NCBI RefSeq assembly: GCF_017876405.1
Contig: NZ_JAGINW010000001.1
Span: forward strand, 1,067,203 to 1,131,202
DNA: 64,000 nt
From: Kibdelosporangium banguiense
GTDB taxonomy: Bacteria; Actinomycetota; Actinomycetes; Mycobacteriales; Pseudonocardiaceae
Direction: 5' to 3'
Shown here: in pieces, positions 8,376 through 18,100 of the stretch
Position numbering within the stretch: position 1 is the stretch's first letter
Layout: every line of letters starts with the position of its first letter
Notes under the pieces: generated by a model
What the model saw: only the letters and a program-made list of their open reading frames with translations
Told to the model about the DNA's origin: nothing
Databases searched by the model: none
Position numbers and translations under genes: made by a program

Positions 8376-9173
8376 GTGCGGCTGCGGAATCTGCTGAGGC
8401 CAGGCTGGCTGGGACTGACCGCGTTGGTGATCATCTTCGCCACCGCCTGCTTCATGATGCTCGCGCCGTGGCAGTTCCGCCGCGACGACGACCGCACGAC
8501 CACGAACAACCAGATCACGGACTCGCGCAAGGCCGATCCGGTACCGCTCGAACCAGGCATGAACGAGTGGCGGCTGGTCAAGGTGACCGGCGAATATGTC
8601 GGGAACCAGGAGATCGTCGCCCGGTTGCGGACCGTCCAGGGCGAGCCCGCGTTCGAGGTGACAGTCCCGTTCCGGCTCACCGACGGCCGGGTCGTGCTGA
8701 TCGACCGTGGGTTCGTACGGCCCGTGCAGTCCGCTGTACCTGACTACCCGCCGCCACCTAACGGTCAGGTCGAGGTGATCGCACGGTTGCGTCGTGACGA
8801 GAACGACCCGGAGAACCGGGACGCGTTCGCCGACGACAGCACCAAGGGCAAACGGCAGGCGTACAGCGTGGATTCGCGGGTGGTCGCCCGTGCCACCGGC
8901 CTGAAGATCGAACCCGGCTACCTGCAGCTGGAGAAGGATCAGCCCGGCGTGCTCGGCCCGTTGCCGCTGCCCGAGCTGGACGCGGGCCCGTTCTGGTCGT
9001 ACGCGCTGCAGTGGATCGCGTTCGGCTCCATGGCCATCCTGGGCTGGATCTACTTCACCTGGCGTGAACTGCTACCCGGCGGCGCGCTGACGACCGAACG
9101 GCCACGCCGCAAGTCCGTGGCCGAGATGGTCGCGGAAGAAGAAGCAGCCGAACGTGAAAAGGCCTCGACCTAA
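8376..9173 (+). CDS. SURF1-family cytochrome oxidase assembly protein
   Basis: A 265-aa membrane protein equivalent to Rv2235. A first transmembrane helix (about residues 12-32) is followed by PWQFRRDDDR, a large extracytoplasmic domain with VLIDRGFVRP, and a second helix around 208-228. A charged tail ends the protein. SURF1 proteins assist haem a insertion and assembly of aa3-type cytochrome c oxidase. It occupies its syntenic position after ptpA. The stop overlaps the stop of the convergent TIGR04222 gene. Confidence 0.93.
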   Translation: MRLRNLLRPGWLGLTALVIIFATACFMMLAPWQFRRDDDRTTTNNQITDSRKADPVPLEPGMNEWRLVKVTGEYVGNQEIVARLRTVQGEPAFEVTVPFRLTDGRVVLIDRGFVRPVQSAVPDYPPPPNGQVEVIARLRRDENDPENRDAFADDSTKGKRQAYSVDSRVVARATGLKIEPGYLQLEKDQPGVLGPLPLPELDAGPFWSYALQWIAFGSMAILGWIYFTWRELLPGGALTTERPRRKSVAEMVAEEEAAEREKAST

Positions 9174-10057
9174 CCGCCGCAACTGCTGCCTCCGCCACAA
9201 CTGCTTCCGCTGCTGCAACTGCTGCTCGAGCTACAGCTGGAACTGCTGCTGCAGCTGCTCGACGATCCGCACGACGAGGAACTGCTCACGGTGTTGATCG
9301 GCGCCGACGGCCCCAGCGCCGTCGCGATCTCGTCATCCGGGAACGCCTCAAGACCACCGACAACAACCAGCCCAGCCGCGCCGGTCAGCGCGGCCACGGG
9401 CAGCAGACGGTGCGCCTGGCTCGGACCGGCTTGCCGCACCCGATCGACGAACTGCTTCCCCGACTTGGTGCTGATGAACCGCTGCGGCATCTTCCACCGG
9501 AACAAGAAGAACAGCAACGTGATGAACAGCAATCCGGTGAGCAGCCCGACTGGGCGGTTTGCCTCGAGGCCGTTCACCAGCCGCGCGGTGCCAATCGCAC
9601 CCAGTACCATCACCGGCAGCTGAATGACCAGTTTCTGGCCGAAGTTCTCGCGATGCAGCAGCCCGCGATCCCCCAGCCGGCGCCGGATGTCCTCGGCGAT
9701 CGAGTGCTGACGCAGCGCCCGCCGAATCTGCGGCGCAGTCTGCGGATGCCGGCGAACGACCTGCACGATCTCGCTGTCCAGAGCGTTCCGGACAGACGTT
9801 CCGGTGTGCTGCAACGTGCCGTCGCGCTGAACTCTGAGGACGCCACACTCGACCAGCCGCGCGATCGTCGCGTCGACAACGCGGTTCATGCCCCCGGTCA
9901 GGAACGCGAGCTCCTCAATACTGACCGGCGCCTGCGGCGGAGGCGGCGGCACACTCCAGAAGCGACGCCGCACCCAGAAGCTGACCACCAGCACCGCGAG
10001 CAGACCCACGATGTACAGCCACACGAACTGCGGCCCGCTGATTCCCCAAGGCTCCAT
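9170..10057 (-). CDS. TIGR04222-type membrane protein with Ser/Cys tail
   Basis: A 295-aa protein. A short N-terminus is followed by a transmembrane helix (about 12-30). A soluble segment has the family-like pattern of LAFLTGGMNRVVDATIARL and SIAEDIRRRLGDRGLL. Two hydrophobic stretches follow at about 145-180, then one more near 225-240. The last 45 residues are low complexity, runs of four or five Ser punctuated by Cys and finally Gly (SSCGGGSSCGG). Such tails are typical of TIGR04222 proteins; their function is unknown. The ATG at 10057 has a strong AAGGAGGG upstream. The tail may be a metal-binding, cross-linked or modified segment, but nothing nearby looks like a modifying enzyme. Confidence 0.85.
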   Translation of the reverse strand: MEPWGISGPQFVWLYIVGLLAVLVVSFWVRRRFWSVPPPPPQAPVSIEELAFLTGGMNRVVDATIARLVECGVLRVQRDGTLQHTGTSVRNALDSEIVQVVRRHPQTAPQIRRALRQHSIAEDIRRRLGDRGLLHRENFGQKLVIQLPVMVLGAIGTARLVNGLEANRPVGLLTGLLFITLLFFLFRWKMPQRFISTKSGKQFVDRVRQAGPSQAHRLLPVAALTGAAGLVVVGGLEAFPDDEIATALGPSAPINTVSSSSSCGSSSSCSSSSSCSSSSSCSSGSSCGGGSSCGG

Positions 10058-10227
10058 CGGGCCCTCCTTCTCCCCAGCCCGGATGATAGACGGCCGAGAA
10101 GCAGAAATCCTCCCCCTCGAAAGAGACTCGTCCTCACGATTACATGACCAAGGTGCGCGAACAGCCCGTCCGCCAGTTCCCAACATAGAGCCATCTTGGT
10201 GAACAAGCCCTAAACCTCGGCTGCTTT

Positions 10228-10280
10228 GCCCCCAATGCCACATTGGGGGCATCCAACGTCCCCAATGTGGCATTGGGGAC
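10228..10280. repeat. Double-hairpin repeat module, left copy
   Basis: Two perfect hairpins in tandem. The first, 10228-10250, has 10-bp arms GCCCCCAATG and loop CCA. The second, 10258-10280, has 10-bp arms GTCCCCAATG and loop TGG. The spacer is ATCCAAC. The module recurs at 11322-11373 in inverted orientation, with spacer ATCTAAC when read on the other strand. It resembles a BIME/REP-like unit. Confidence 0.85.
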
Positions 10281-10355
10281 ACCAACCCGTACGAACGGAC
10301 CGTTCGCACGGGTTCGTCATTGGCATCGCGGCCCCGGCTCGGCATGCTTGATCGC

Positions 10356-11306
10356 ATGAAGAAAGGAGCCTGGGCGGACAGCAGCGATCTGGCCCGCCGC
10401 TGCGAGAAATCAGATGTAGTTCGCACCGCCGAACTGGAAAGCCTGGGTGTACCGAGGCGAACGATCTACCGACGTTGCCTGCCCGGCGGGCCGTGGCGTC
10501 GACTCCTGCCAGGCATCATCCTGCTTACAACCAGCCCACCTACCGATCGGCAACGGATTTCCGCGGCACTTCTCCGAGGTGGTCGGCCGACTCTGATCAC
10601 AGCCCTATGGGCAGCACGTCTGTATGGCCTGCGGCGAATCCCTCAACCCGACACTGTCCACATTCTTGTGCCGGACACGCGAGAGATAACCAGCACAGGC
10701 TTCGTCCTGGTGGAGAGGACAACCCGGTTCCCTGGCGGAACCCTTCGGGACGGCGTGCCACTGGCTCCTGTAGAACGGGCAGTACTCGACGCGGCCAGGC
10801 GAATGGTGAAGCCCGATGAGGTTCGAGCCATGTTGGCTGAGACCGTGCAGCGAGGGTTCTGCCAACCGGACGCATTGAGTAACGAGCTCGCACTGGGGAG
10901 CGACCGGGGCTCGGCACTGCCCCGGCGTATCCTCGCCGAAATATCCGGCGGGGCACGATCTGCCGCCGAGGGCACCGCTTGGCGACTATGGAAACGAGCA
11001 AGGTTGCCTCAGTGCGAATGGAACGTCGAAATACTCAGCGCCGACGGGCGACGTATCGCACGCCCCGACGCGTGGTGTGACGAAGTGGCGTTGGCCTGGG
11101 AAATAGACTCGAAAGAGTTTCATTTCACTGCGGACGGCTACGCGGCGACTTTGAGCCGCAACAATCGATACGCGGCAGCTGGCGTCGTGCTGGTGCAAAC
11201 CCTTCCATCCCTGCTTCGAAGCGATCCGGCGAGGGTGATAAGGGAGCTCAAGGCCGCCTACGCCGTGGCCTCGATGCGACCGCGGCCAGCAATCACCTTC
11301 CGTTGA
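10356..11306 (+). CDS. AbiEi-like winged-helix / PD-(D/E)XK-like protein
   Basis: About 316 aa. The N-terminus, with AELESLGVPRRTIYRRCLPG followed by WRRLLPGIILL, matches the AbiEi-type antitoxin winged helix. The C-terminus around residues 235-300 (ARPDAWCDEVALAWEIDSKE) fits a PD-(D/E)XK/DUF559-type nuclease core: PD, then E-x-D-S-K after about ten residues, then a conserved end QTLPSLLRSDPARVI. Many actinobacterial proteins of this type are annotated as type IV TA antitoxin domain proteins; no toxin partner is adjacent. ATG 10356 was preferred; 10344 and 10320 are in-frame alternatives, and none has a clear RBS. Paired hairpin repeats bracket the gene, which looks inserted between SURF1 and cobD. 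Confidence 0.7.
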   Translation: MKKGAWADSSDLARRCEKSDVVRTAELESLGVPRRTIYRRCLPGGPWRRLLPGIILLTTSPPTDRQRISAALLRGGRPTLITALWAARLYGLRRIPQPDTVHILVPDTREITSTGFVLVERTTRFPGGTLRDGVPLAPVERAVLDAARRMVKPDEVRAMLAETVQRGFCQPDALSNELALGSDRGSALPRRILAEISGGARSAAEGTAWRLWKRARLPQCEWNVEILSADGRRIARPDAWCDEVALAWEIDSKEFHFTADGYAATLSRNNRYAAAGVVLVQTLPSLLRSDPARVIRELKAAYAVASMRPRPAITFR

Positions 11307-11321
11307 GCCGCTTCAACGTGC

Positions 11322-11373
11322 CCCCAATGTGGCATTGGGGACGTTAGATGCCCCCAATGCCACATTGGGGGCA
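11322..11373. repeat. Double-hairpin repeat module, right copy (inverted)
   Basis: Hairpin 11322-11340 has arms CCCCAATG and loop TGG. Hairpin 11349-11373 has 11-bp arms TGCCCCCAATG and loop CCA. The intervening sequence on the reverse strand reads ATCTAAC. Order and loops mirror the left module, so the two modules form inverted flanks of the gene between them. They may also act as terminators for the flanking genes. Confidence 0.85.
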
Positions 11374-11385
11374 CAAAAACGCTTC

Positions 11386-12321
11386 TCAGGGGCGGCGGAA
11401 CAAGGACAGGAAGGCGGCGACGACGCCGGCCAGGACGCCGACGACGCGGGAAAGTTCAACCGCTCGTGTGACGTGGCCGGCGTCGGGGCTACGGCCTGTG
11501 CCGAGGACTGGGCGTTCTTCGACGCCGTGGGCGTAGACGGTTCGCCCGCCCAGGCGAATTTCCAGGGCTCCGGCGAAGGCTGCTTCGACGCGGCCTGCGT
11601 TGGGGCTGGGGTGGGCGGTGGCGTCGCGTTGCCAGGCCTGCCAGGCGCCATGGGCGGAGCCGCCGACCACTGGGGCGCCCGCGACGGTCAAGGCTGCGGC
11701 GGCGCGGGCCGGGATCAGGTTGACCACGTCGTCCAGGCGGGCTGAGGCCCAGCCGAACTGCTGGTAGCGGGGTGATCGGTGGCCGACCATCGCGTCCAGG
11801 GTGTTCACCGCGCGGTAGCCGAGCAGGCCGGGCACGCCGAACAGCGCGCCCCAGAACAGCGGGGCGACGACCGCGTCGGATGTGTTCTCCGCCACGGATT
11901 CGACGGTGGCGCGGGCGAGCGCGGTCGCGTCGAGAGCCTGCGGATCGCGGCCACAGAGGTTGGGCAAACGCTTGCGGGCGGCTGCGACGTCACCGGCGTC
12001 GAGCTCACGGCCCATCGACGTGCCCTCGCGGGCCAGGGATTTCGCGCCGAGTGCGATCCAAGTGGCTGTCGCGGTCGTCAGCACGCGCAGCAACGGGTGA
12101 CGCTTGCCGACGCGTTCGGCAGCGATACCGACAGCGACCGCCGACCCGGCCAGCACTGCTGTGTACGCCACGCCTGGCGCCTTGCTGTCGCGGTAAGTCA
12201 GCTGCTCAACGCGTTGCGCGAGCGCGCCGAAACCCGCCACCGGATGTCTCTTACGTGGATCGCCGAACACACCGTCCGCGACGATGCCAAGCAGCAGCCC
12301 CACAGCCCGTCCCGCGGTCAA
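11386..12321 (-). CDS. cobD: Adenosylcobinamide-phosphate synthase
   Basis: A 311-aa polytopic membrane enzyme of the CobD/CbiB family. It joins the aminopropanol linker (or its phosphate) to adenosylcobyric acid in cobalamin biosynthesis. Family signatures are DGVFGDPRKRHPVAGFG near the N-terminus, VAENTSDAVVAPLFWGALFG in the middle and MVGHRSPRYQQFGWASARLDD. The TTG start at 12321 is preceded by GGGAGGG at a suitable distance; a GTG at 12303 is the alternative. It keeps the Rv2236c position after SURF1, apart from the inserted TIGR04222 and AbiEi-like genes. With the CobC-like gene at 5491-6510 it implies at least partial B12 synthesis or salvage. Confidence 0.93.
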   Translation of the reverse strand: MTAGRAVGLLLGIVADGVFGDPRKRHPVAGFGALAQRVEQLTYRDSKAPGVAYTAVLAGSAVAVGIAAERVGKRHPLLRVLTTATATWIALGAKSLAREGTSMGRELDAGDVAAARKRLPNLCGRDPQALDATALARATVESVAENTSDAVVAPLFWGALFGVPGLLGYRAVNTLDAMVGHRSPRYQQFGWASARLDDVVNLIPARAAAALTVAGAPVVGGSAHGAWQAWQRDATAHPSPNAGRVEAAFAGALEIRLGGRTVYAHGVEERPVLGTGRSPDAGHVTRAVELSRVVGVLAGVVAAFLSLFRRP

Positions 12322-12381
12322 CAGCCCTCCCAGCCAGTCCCTGTTCAGAACGGTAGCGCCGCCAAGATCACTCGCAGAAGC

Positions 12382-12387
12382 TAGGGT
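12382..12387 (+). promoter_or_regulatory. -10 element of the Wadjet-like operon
   Basis: TAGGGT ends 8 nt before the GTG of the first gene, with no Shine-Dalgarno sequence between. This suggests a leaderless operon transcript. Confidence 0.5.
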
Positions 12388-12395
12388 GGCGAGCC

Positions 12396-13949
12396 GTGAA
12401 CCCCGAGCAGCAGGACCGTGCGGCCGACACTGCCGCGCGCTCGAACACCGACCGGCTCGGGCTGTACGCGTACCTGCAGGCCAGGGAGCACAAGGGCACG
12501 TATCTGGCGATCATGCGCCTGTTCACCGCGACCCTGCTGGCCGATCTTTCGGCCGGTGACGTGGCCGCGGCGCTCGCGTCGGCCGAGCGGGAGGGCACGG
12601 TCGAGCGCGGCGAGTCGCGCATCGAGAACGTGATCATCCGGCTCAAGCAGCTGGTCGAGTGGGGCAACCTGGTGCAGGGCCGGCGTGAGGTGGTCGCCGC
12701 CAGCATCGCGGAGTTCCAGCACGGCAGCGTCCGCTACCAGGTCAGCAAGCTCGCCGTCCGCGTCCAGCGTGACGTCGACGAACTGCTGCGGGTCCCCGAG
12801 GGCGCCCGCGAGGTCTCCCGCGAGCTGCTGCCTGCGATCGAGCGCGGCCTCAACCAGCTGGGTAAGTCGCTCGCGAACGCAGTGAGCCAGGAGCAGCGCG
12901 ACGCCGAGTCCGCCGCAGCCACACGCGCGAAAGAGCTGCTGTCCGAGCAGGTCACGACCCTGTTCCTGCAGCACGCCGAACTGGCCGCCACGGTCCGGGA
13001 CTTCTACGCCTACCTGGGCCAGGTCGTGACCAGGCACCACTTGGCGGCCGAGGAGATCTCCGGATTCCGCAACCTGCTCGTGGAGTACATCCAAAAAGTC
13101 GTCGAGGACGTGCTGCGGCAGACCCCGGCCATCGCCGAGCACCTGACCGGCCGTTTCGCCACAGCCCGTCCTGAGCTCCTACGCCTCCTCGGCCCGACGG
13201 ACGGCCTAGGGCCTGCTGTCGAGCGCGCACGGGGCCGTAGCAGCGCGGACTGGCAGGAGCTGACTGACTGGTTCGTGGACCGTCCTGGGCGTCCATCGCA
13301 GGTCACTGTGTTGCGTGAGGCGACTGCGCGGGCGATCGGTTCGTTGCTCGCGAGCGTCAAGCGCGCGACCGCAGGCGGCGGGTTGTTGCCGGGTCGACGA
13401 GCGGAGTTGCTCAAGCTTGCGAAGTGGTTCGACGACGCCTCCCCCGCGGAATGCGCGGAGATGTACGCGGCCTCGTTCGGGTTGTACTCGTCACGGCACG
13501 TCCTGCCCGCGCCAGAACATGACTCGGACGACGAACGAACGCCGTGGAGCGAAGGCCCGGTCTGCGATGTGACCGTCAGCGTGCGCAGCCGTAGCGACCG
13601 TGGCGCACGCGGCCGGACGTCCCGGATCATGGACGACCCGATCACCGAACAGTCCTTGTTGGCCGAAGCACGCCTGGCAGACGAGCGCAGGGCCGCGGAC
13701 GTCGCGGAACTCGCCGCCGCAGCGCCGAAACTCAACGAGGTCACGCTCTCCGCGGGCGCGCTCGGCGTCCTGTGTGAGCTGCTGACCATGGCGATGGCGC
13801 AGCGCGACAGTGCCAAGGACGCGGGCTCGGCCGAAGACCAGGTCCGGGGGCTGACTGTCCGGATCGAATACGCGGAAGGCGAGACGACCCAGGTGCGCTC
13901 CACCGGCGGCACGCTCACACTGCGGGACTCCCGGCTGGTGGTGAAATGA
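12396..13949 (+). CDS. jetA: Wadjet type II JetA-like protein (TIGR02677/DUF2397)
   Basis: A 517-aa protein of the TIGR02677 family, the JetA (kleisin-like, MukF-type) component of type II Wadjet systems. These SMC-like complexes protect against plasmid entry. The N-terminus has the family pattern GLYAYLQAREHKGTYLAIMR. A helical middle follows, with EQVTTLFLQHAELAATVRDFYAYLGQV, then a C-terminal region ending in EYAEGETTQVRSTGGTL. In the complex JetA would bridge JetC heads and bind JetB. The GTG at 12396 follows a -10 box at leaderless spacing. The stop overlaps the jetB start (ATGA). First gene of a three-gene operon that lacks jetD. Confidence 0.85.
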   Translation: MNPEQQDRAADTAARSNTDRLGLYAYLQAREHKGTYLAIMRLFTATLLADLSAGDVAAALASAEREGTVERGESRIENVIIRLKQLVEWGNLVQGRREVVAASIAEFQHGSVRYQVSKLAVRVQRDVDELLRVPEGAREVSRELLPAIERGLNQLGKSLANAVSQEQRDAESAAATRAKELLSEQVTTLFLQHAELAATVRDFYAYLGQVVTRHHLAAEEISGFRNLLVEYIQKVVEDVLRQTPAIAEHLTGRFATARPELLRLLGPTDGLGPAVERARGRSSADWQELTDWFVDRPGRPSQVTVLREATARAIGSLLASVKRATAGGGLLPGRRAELLKLAKWFDDASPAECAEMYAASFGLYSSRHVLPAPEHDSDDERTPWSEGPVCDVTVSVRSRSDRGARGRTSRIMDDPITEQSLLAEARLADERRAADVAELAAAAPKLNEVTLSAGALGVLCELLTMAMAQRDSAKDAGSAEDQVRGLTVRIEYAEGETTQVRSTGGTLTLRDSRLVVK

Positions 13950-15169
13950 GAATCAGCGCAGCCGATCCGCTTGACGGCCTGGCGGACATCGACGCGGCGA
14001 ACGTGGTCCGCTGTGCCCGGACGCTGCTGCGCCGGCCCTTGCTGCGGCTCGGCGGGCCCGACGGCGAACTGCTTCCGTTGGTGTACCGGCATCGTGTGGT
14101 GCTCGGCGAGATGTTCACCGCGCTGCTGGGCTATCGCCTTGTGGTGGAACGGAAGTTCGCGCGGCTGTACAAGTCCGGGCCGGGCCGGGACTCGACCCGG
14201 GGCGTGCCGGAGCTGTCCCCACGGGGATACGCCTACCTGGCGTTGACCATGGGCGCGCTGACCGGGACCGGACGGCAGGTCCTGCTGTCGCGGCTGGTCT
14301 CCGACGTTCGCTCGGCCGCGGTCGAGGCCGGGATCGACGTCGTGGACACGATCTCCGACCGCCGCGCGCTGACCGCCGCGTTGCGGCACCTCGTCTCGCT
14401 GGGTGTGCTGACCGAGACCGAGGGCTCGGTCGCGTCGGCGAGCCAGGACGCGCCGGCCGAGGCGTTGATCACAATCGAGACCGACCTGCTCGGCCAGTTG
14501 CTCGCCGGACCGGTCGCCGACGCGCCGGACGGACCGTCGCTGGTGAGCCTCGCGGCCCGGACCGCACCCCGCCGGGTCGACTTCCAGGTCCGCCGCAAAC
14601 TCGTCGAGTCGCCCGTGGTGCTGTACGCGGAGCTGGCCGACGACGAGCGGGAATGGCTGCTGCGCAACCAGAGGCGCGAGTCGTACCTGCTGGAGCGGTG
14701 CTTCGGGCTGTTCACCGAGACGCGGCTGGAGGGCATCCTCGCGGCCGATCCGGAGGAGTACCTGTCCGACGTGATGTTCCCGGGTACCAGTACAGTCGCC
14801 AGAATCGGATTGCTCGCGCTGCCGGACCTGTTGGCACAGGACGAAGAAGAGTCCGAAGTCGACAGTGCGGGACGCCGGCCGGTCACTGCCGGAACGGTGC
14901 TGGCGGTGTGCGAGCGGCTGGTGGCTGACTACCCGGCGGCCTGGTCCCGGGCGGCCGCCGAGGACCTGGACGGGATTGTCGCGGAGGTGCTGGCCCTGTT
15001 CGTCCATATGGGACTTGCGGTACCAGATGGCGAGCGTTGGTGGCTGTCGCCGGCCGCGGCCCGCTGGTGGCCCGAGCCGGACGGCGACCCGGAGCGGGAG
15101 GTCGCCGAGGTACCGGCCGCGCCCGAGGTGCCGGGGTGGTCACTGTTCGACGAGGAGGGCGGCGCATGA
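13946..15169 (+). CDS. jetB: Wadjet type II JetB-like protein (TIGR02678/DUF2398)
   Basis: A 407-aa protein of the TIGR02678 family, the KITE-like (MukE-type) winged-helix subunit. Recognisable family segments are VVRCARTLLRRPLL, EMFTALLGYRLVVERKFARLYK and SPRGYAYLALTMGALTGTGRQ. A later PRRVDFQVRRKLVESPVV is followed by an Arg-rich ERCFGLFTETRLEG. It would bind the JetA kleisin and regulate DNA contact. Overlaps of 4 nt at both ends (13946-13949 and 15166-15169) show tight translational coupling, as expected for subunits of one complex. Confidence 0.85.
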   Translation: MRISAADPLDGLADIDAANVVRCARTLLRRPLLRLGGPDGELLPLVYRHRVVLGEMFTALLGYRLVVERKFARLYKSGPGRDSTRGVPELSPRGYAYLALTMGALTGTGRQVLLSRLVSDVRSAAVEAGIDVVDTISDRRALTAALRHLVSLGVLTETEGSVASASQDAPAEALITIETDLLGQLLAGPVADAPDGPSLVSLAARTAPRRVDFQVRRKLVESPVVLYAELADDEREWLLRNQRRESYLLERCFGLFTETRLEGILAADPEEYLSDVMFPGTSTVARIGLLALPDLLAQDEEESEVDSAGRRPVTAGTVLAVCERLVADYPAAWSRAAAEDLDGIVAEVLALFVHMGLAVPDGERWWLSPAAARWWPEPDGDPEREVAEVPAAPEVPGWSLFDEEGGA

Positions 15170-18100
15170 CGGATCGCTGGCGGTTGCACCGGGGCGGGAT
15201 CGTCAACGTCTGGCAGTACGCCGAACAGACCTTCGACTTCTCCGGTGGGCGCGCGATCTTCCAGGGCACCAACGGTTCCGGCAAGTCCCGGACGCTGGAG
15301 CTGCTGCTGCCGCTGTGCCTGGACGGCGATCTGCGCCAGCTGGGCTCCAAGGGGTTCGACACCGTGTCGATCCGGCGGCTGATGCTCGACGACTACGACG
15401 GCGGCCCGAACCGGATCGGGTACGCGTGGGTGGAGCTGCGGCGTGGGTCCGGCGACCAGGAACACACGCTGACCTGCGGACTTGGCGTGAAGGCGTCCAA
15501 GACCTCGCAGCAGATCTCCGACTCGTGGCGGTTCATCACGCCCTCCCGGGTGGGGTTCGACTTCCAGCTCGTGGGCGCCGACCGGGTGCCGCTGGGCTCC
15601 GCGCAGTTGCGTGAAGTGCTTGGCGCGGACTGTGTTCTGGAGGAGCCGGCGTTCCGCGCGAAGATCGCCGAGACCGTCTACGGCGTGCCCGCCGGGCGGT
15701 ACGGCGACCTGCTGCACCTGCAGCGCACGCTGCGTAACCCGGACGTCGGCCTGAAGGTGCTCGAAGGCCAGCTCGAGCAGATCCTGTCCGACGCGTTGCC
15801 CCCGTTGGACGCGGCCATGATCGAACAGCTGGCGACGTCGTTCGACGACCTGGAGTCGATCCGGGAGAACATCACCCGGCTCGGCACGGCCGACAAGGCC
15901 CTGCGGACGTTCCTGAAGACGTACTCCGACTACGCGTTGGCAGGCCTGCGTTCGGGCGCCGACCGGCTGCGGGCCAGCGAGGACAACGTCAAGAAGCTTG
16001 GCTCCCAGGCCAAACGGCTGACCGGCGAGCTGGAACGCGCCCGCGCGGACCGAGCCGAGGCCGAGCGGGCCGAGGCGGAGCTGGAAGGCGGCGAGCAGCA
16101 GGCCGAGGAGACGATCGGCGCGCTCAAGGAGCTGCCCGCGTTCCGTGACCTGCAAGACCTGCAGAGCCGCGAGAAGCTCGTCGCGGCATCGCGGTCGGCG
16201 GCTTCGGCGGCGTTGGACGTGGCCGCCAAGCAACGTGTGGCCGAGGACGCCACGGTCGACGGCGTGGTCCGGTTGCTCCGCCGGCTGGCGCAGGACCTCG
16301 ACTCCGCCGGAGAGTTCGGCGAGTCGCTGCGAACCGCCTTGCAGGCAACGGGTTTGGACCCGTCACTGGTCCCGGCCCTGCCGCGGATGGCCGAGCACGA
16401 CGGCGAGACGATCACCGAGCGGGTTCGGGCCAAACCCGATCCGGAAGCCGAGCCGTTGCCGATCGAGCGCAAGGTCCCGCCGCCGGTCGCGGGCGACGAG
16501 TTGCTCACCGCGCTGACCGAGGCCGCCGAGCGGGCCGGGCGCGCGGCCAAGGAAGCCCGGCAGCGCAGTGCTTTGACGCTCGCCCTGCACCAACAGGCTG
16601 TGGAGCAAGAGAAGCAGGAGCAGCGGGTCGAGACGCTGCGGTCGTCGGCCCGGGCCGCCCAGCTGGAGGCGACCGAGACGGCCGGGCGGCGCAACCAGGC
16701 CAATCAGGAGCTGATCACCGAGTCGGACGTCTGGCTCGAACAGGTCCGGGTGTGGCGCGAGGCCGGGCCGCTGGCGAGCGCGAGCCCGGAGCGGCCGTTG
16801 CAGCTGCCCTCCATTGAGGACTTGTGCGCCAACCCGGCCGAGGCCCGTTCGTTGGCCACGGCCGCCCGCCAGTGGACCGCGCCGCTCGTGCAGACAGCCC
16901 GGGACGCGGCGCATTCGGCGGCACAGCGCAGGACTGAGACACGGGACGCGATCGCCGAACGCGACGCCGAGCTTGCGGCTTTGCGCGCAGGCAAGGAACG
17001 TGCTCCGATTTCCCCGGACCGGGACGCGGCGACCGGCGCTGCCTTCTACCGTCTGGTGGACTTCCGGCCGGATCTGCCGGACGCCGACCGGGCCGGGATC
17101 GAGTCCGCGTTGGAGGCTTCGCGGCTGCTCAACGCGTGGGTCACGCCTGAGGGTGCCGTGCCGGATCTCCCGGACGTGCTGGCCAGCCCAGGCGCTTGCG
17201 TCGACGGCCCGACTCTGGCTGATGTGCTTGTCGCCGTTGAGGTTCCGGACAGTCCTGTTCCGGCTTCGCGCGTGGACGCTCTGCTGCGTGGCATCGGCCT
17301 AGGCTCTGGTGACGCCAGCATGACGTTGTCTGTGGACGGTCACTGGCGTGCTGGTTCGTTGCACGGCCTGTGGTCCAAGCCTGCCGCGGAGTTCGTCGGC
17401 GCGGGCGCGCGGGCGGCTGGACGGCAGCGCCGGATCGCCGAGTTGGAAGAGGAACTGGCCACGCTGCGGACCTCGCTGGCAGCAGCCGAGGAGCAGCAGC
17501 GTTCGGCGAATGACGTTGTCGCCGAATGGGAACGGCACCTGGAGAAGTTCCCCGGCGACGAGGAACTGATCGCCAAGCACACACGGATGCGCACCGAGCA
17601 GGAAGCAACAGAGCGCGCCAACAAGCACGCCCAGCAACTGCGCGAAGAGCACGACCAGATGCAGACCCGCTGGCAGGCCACAACCGCGGACCTGATCCGT
17701 CAAGCTGGTGACGCCGGACTGTCCGTGCGCTCCGAAGACCTCCGACAGGCGCAGCAGTCCGCAGCGGAGGCATTGGGCGCGGCCGAGCGCCTCGCGGAGG
17801 CTCTACGGCAGCGATGCCGTGGCACCGTTGAGGATCTGGTCGACGCGACGCACCGCTACCACACCGCCGTCGCCGACCGCACCACCGCAGAAGCCGAGGC
17901 AGACCAGCGCTGTGCGGAGTACGCAGCCCAAGCGGGCACGCTTTCCGAGCTGACCGGCGCGGTGGGTGGTGAGGCCAAGGAGATCGCTTCCCGGCTCGCC
18001 GAGCTGGAGTCGTCCCGCAAACGCATGCGCGTCGAGATGAAGGACGTGCGCGAGAAGATCACCGAGTTGCGTGAGCAGGCAGCGAAGCTGGACGCGCTGC

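Noticed and set aside
10228..11373. Repeated hairpins as a CRISPR array
   Set aside because: Only four units, in mirrored pairs around a gene, with 7-nt spacers and no cas genes.
15037..15165. Longer N-terminus for JetC
   Set aside because: The upstream in-frame part overlaps jetB. The ATG at 15166 gives the standard family start and the 4-nt overlap seen between the other jet genes.
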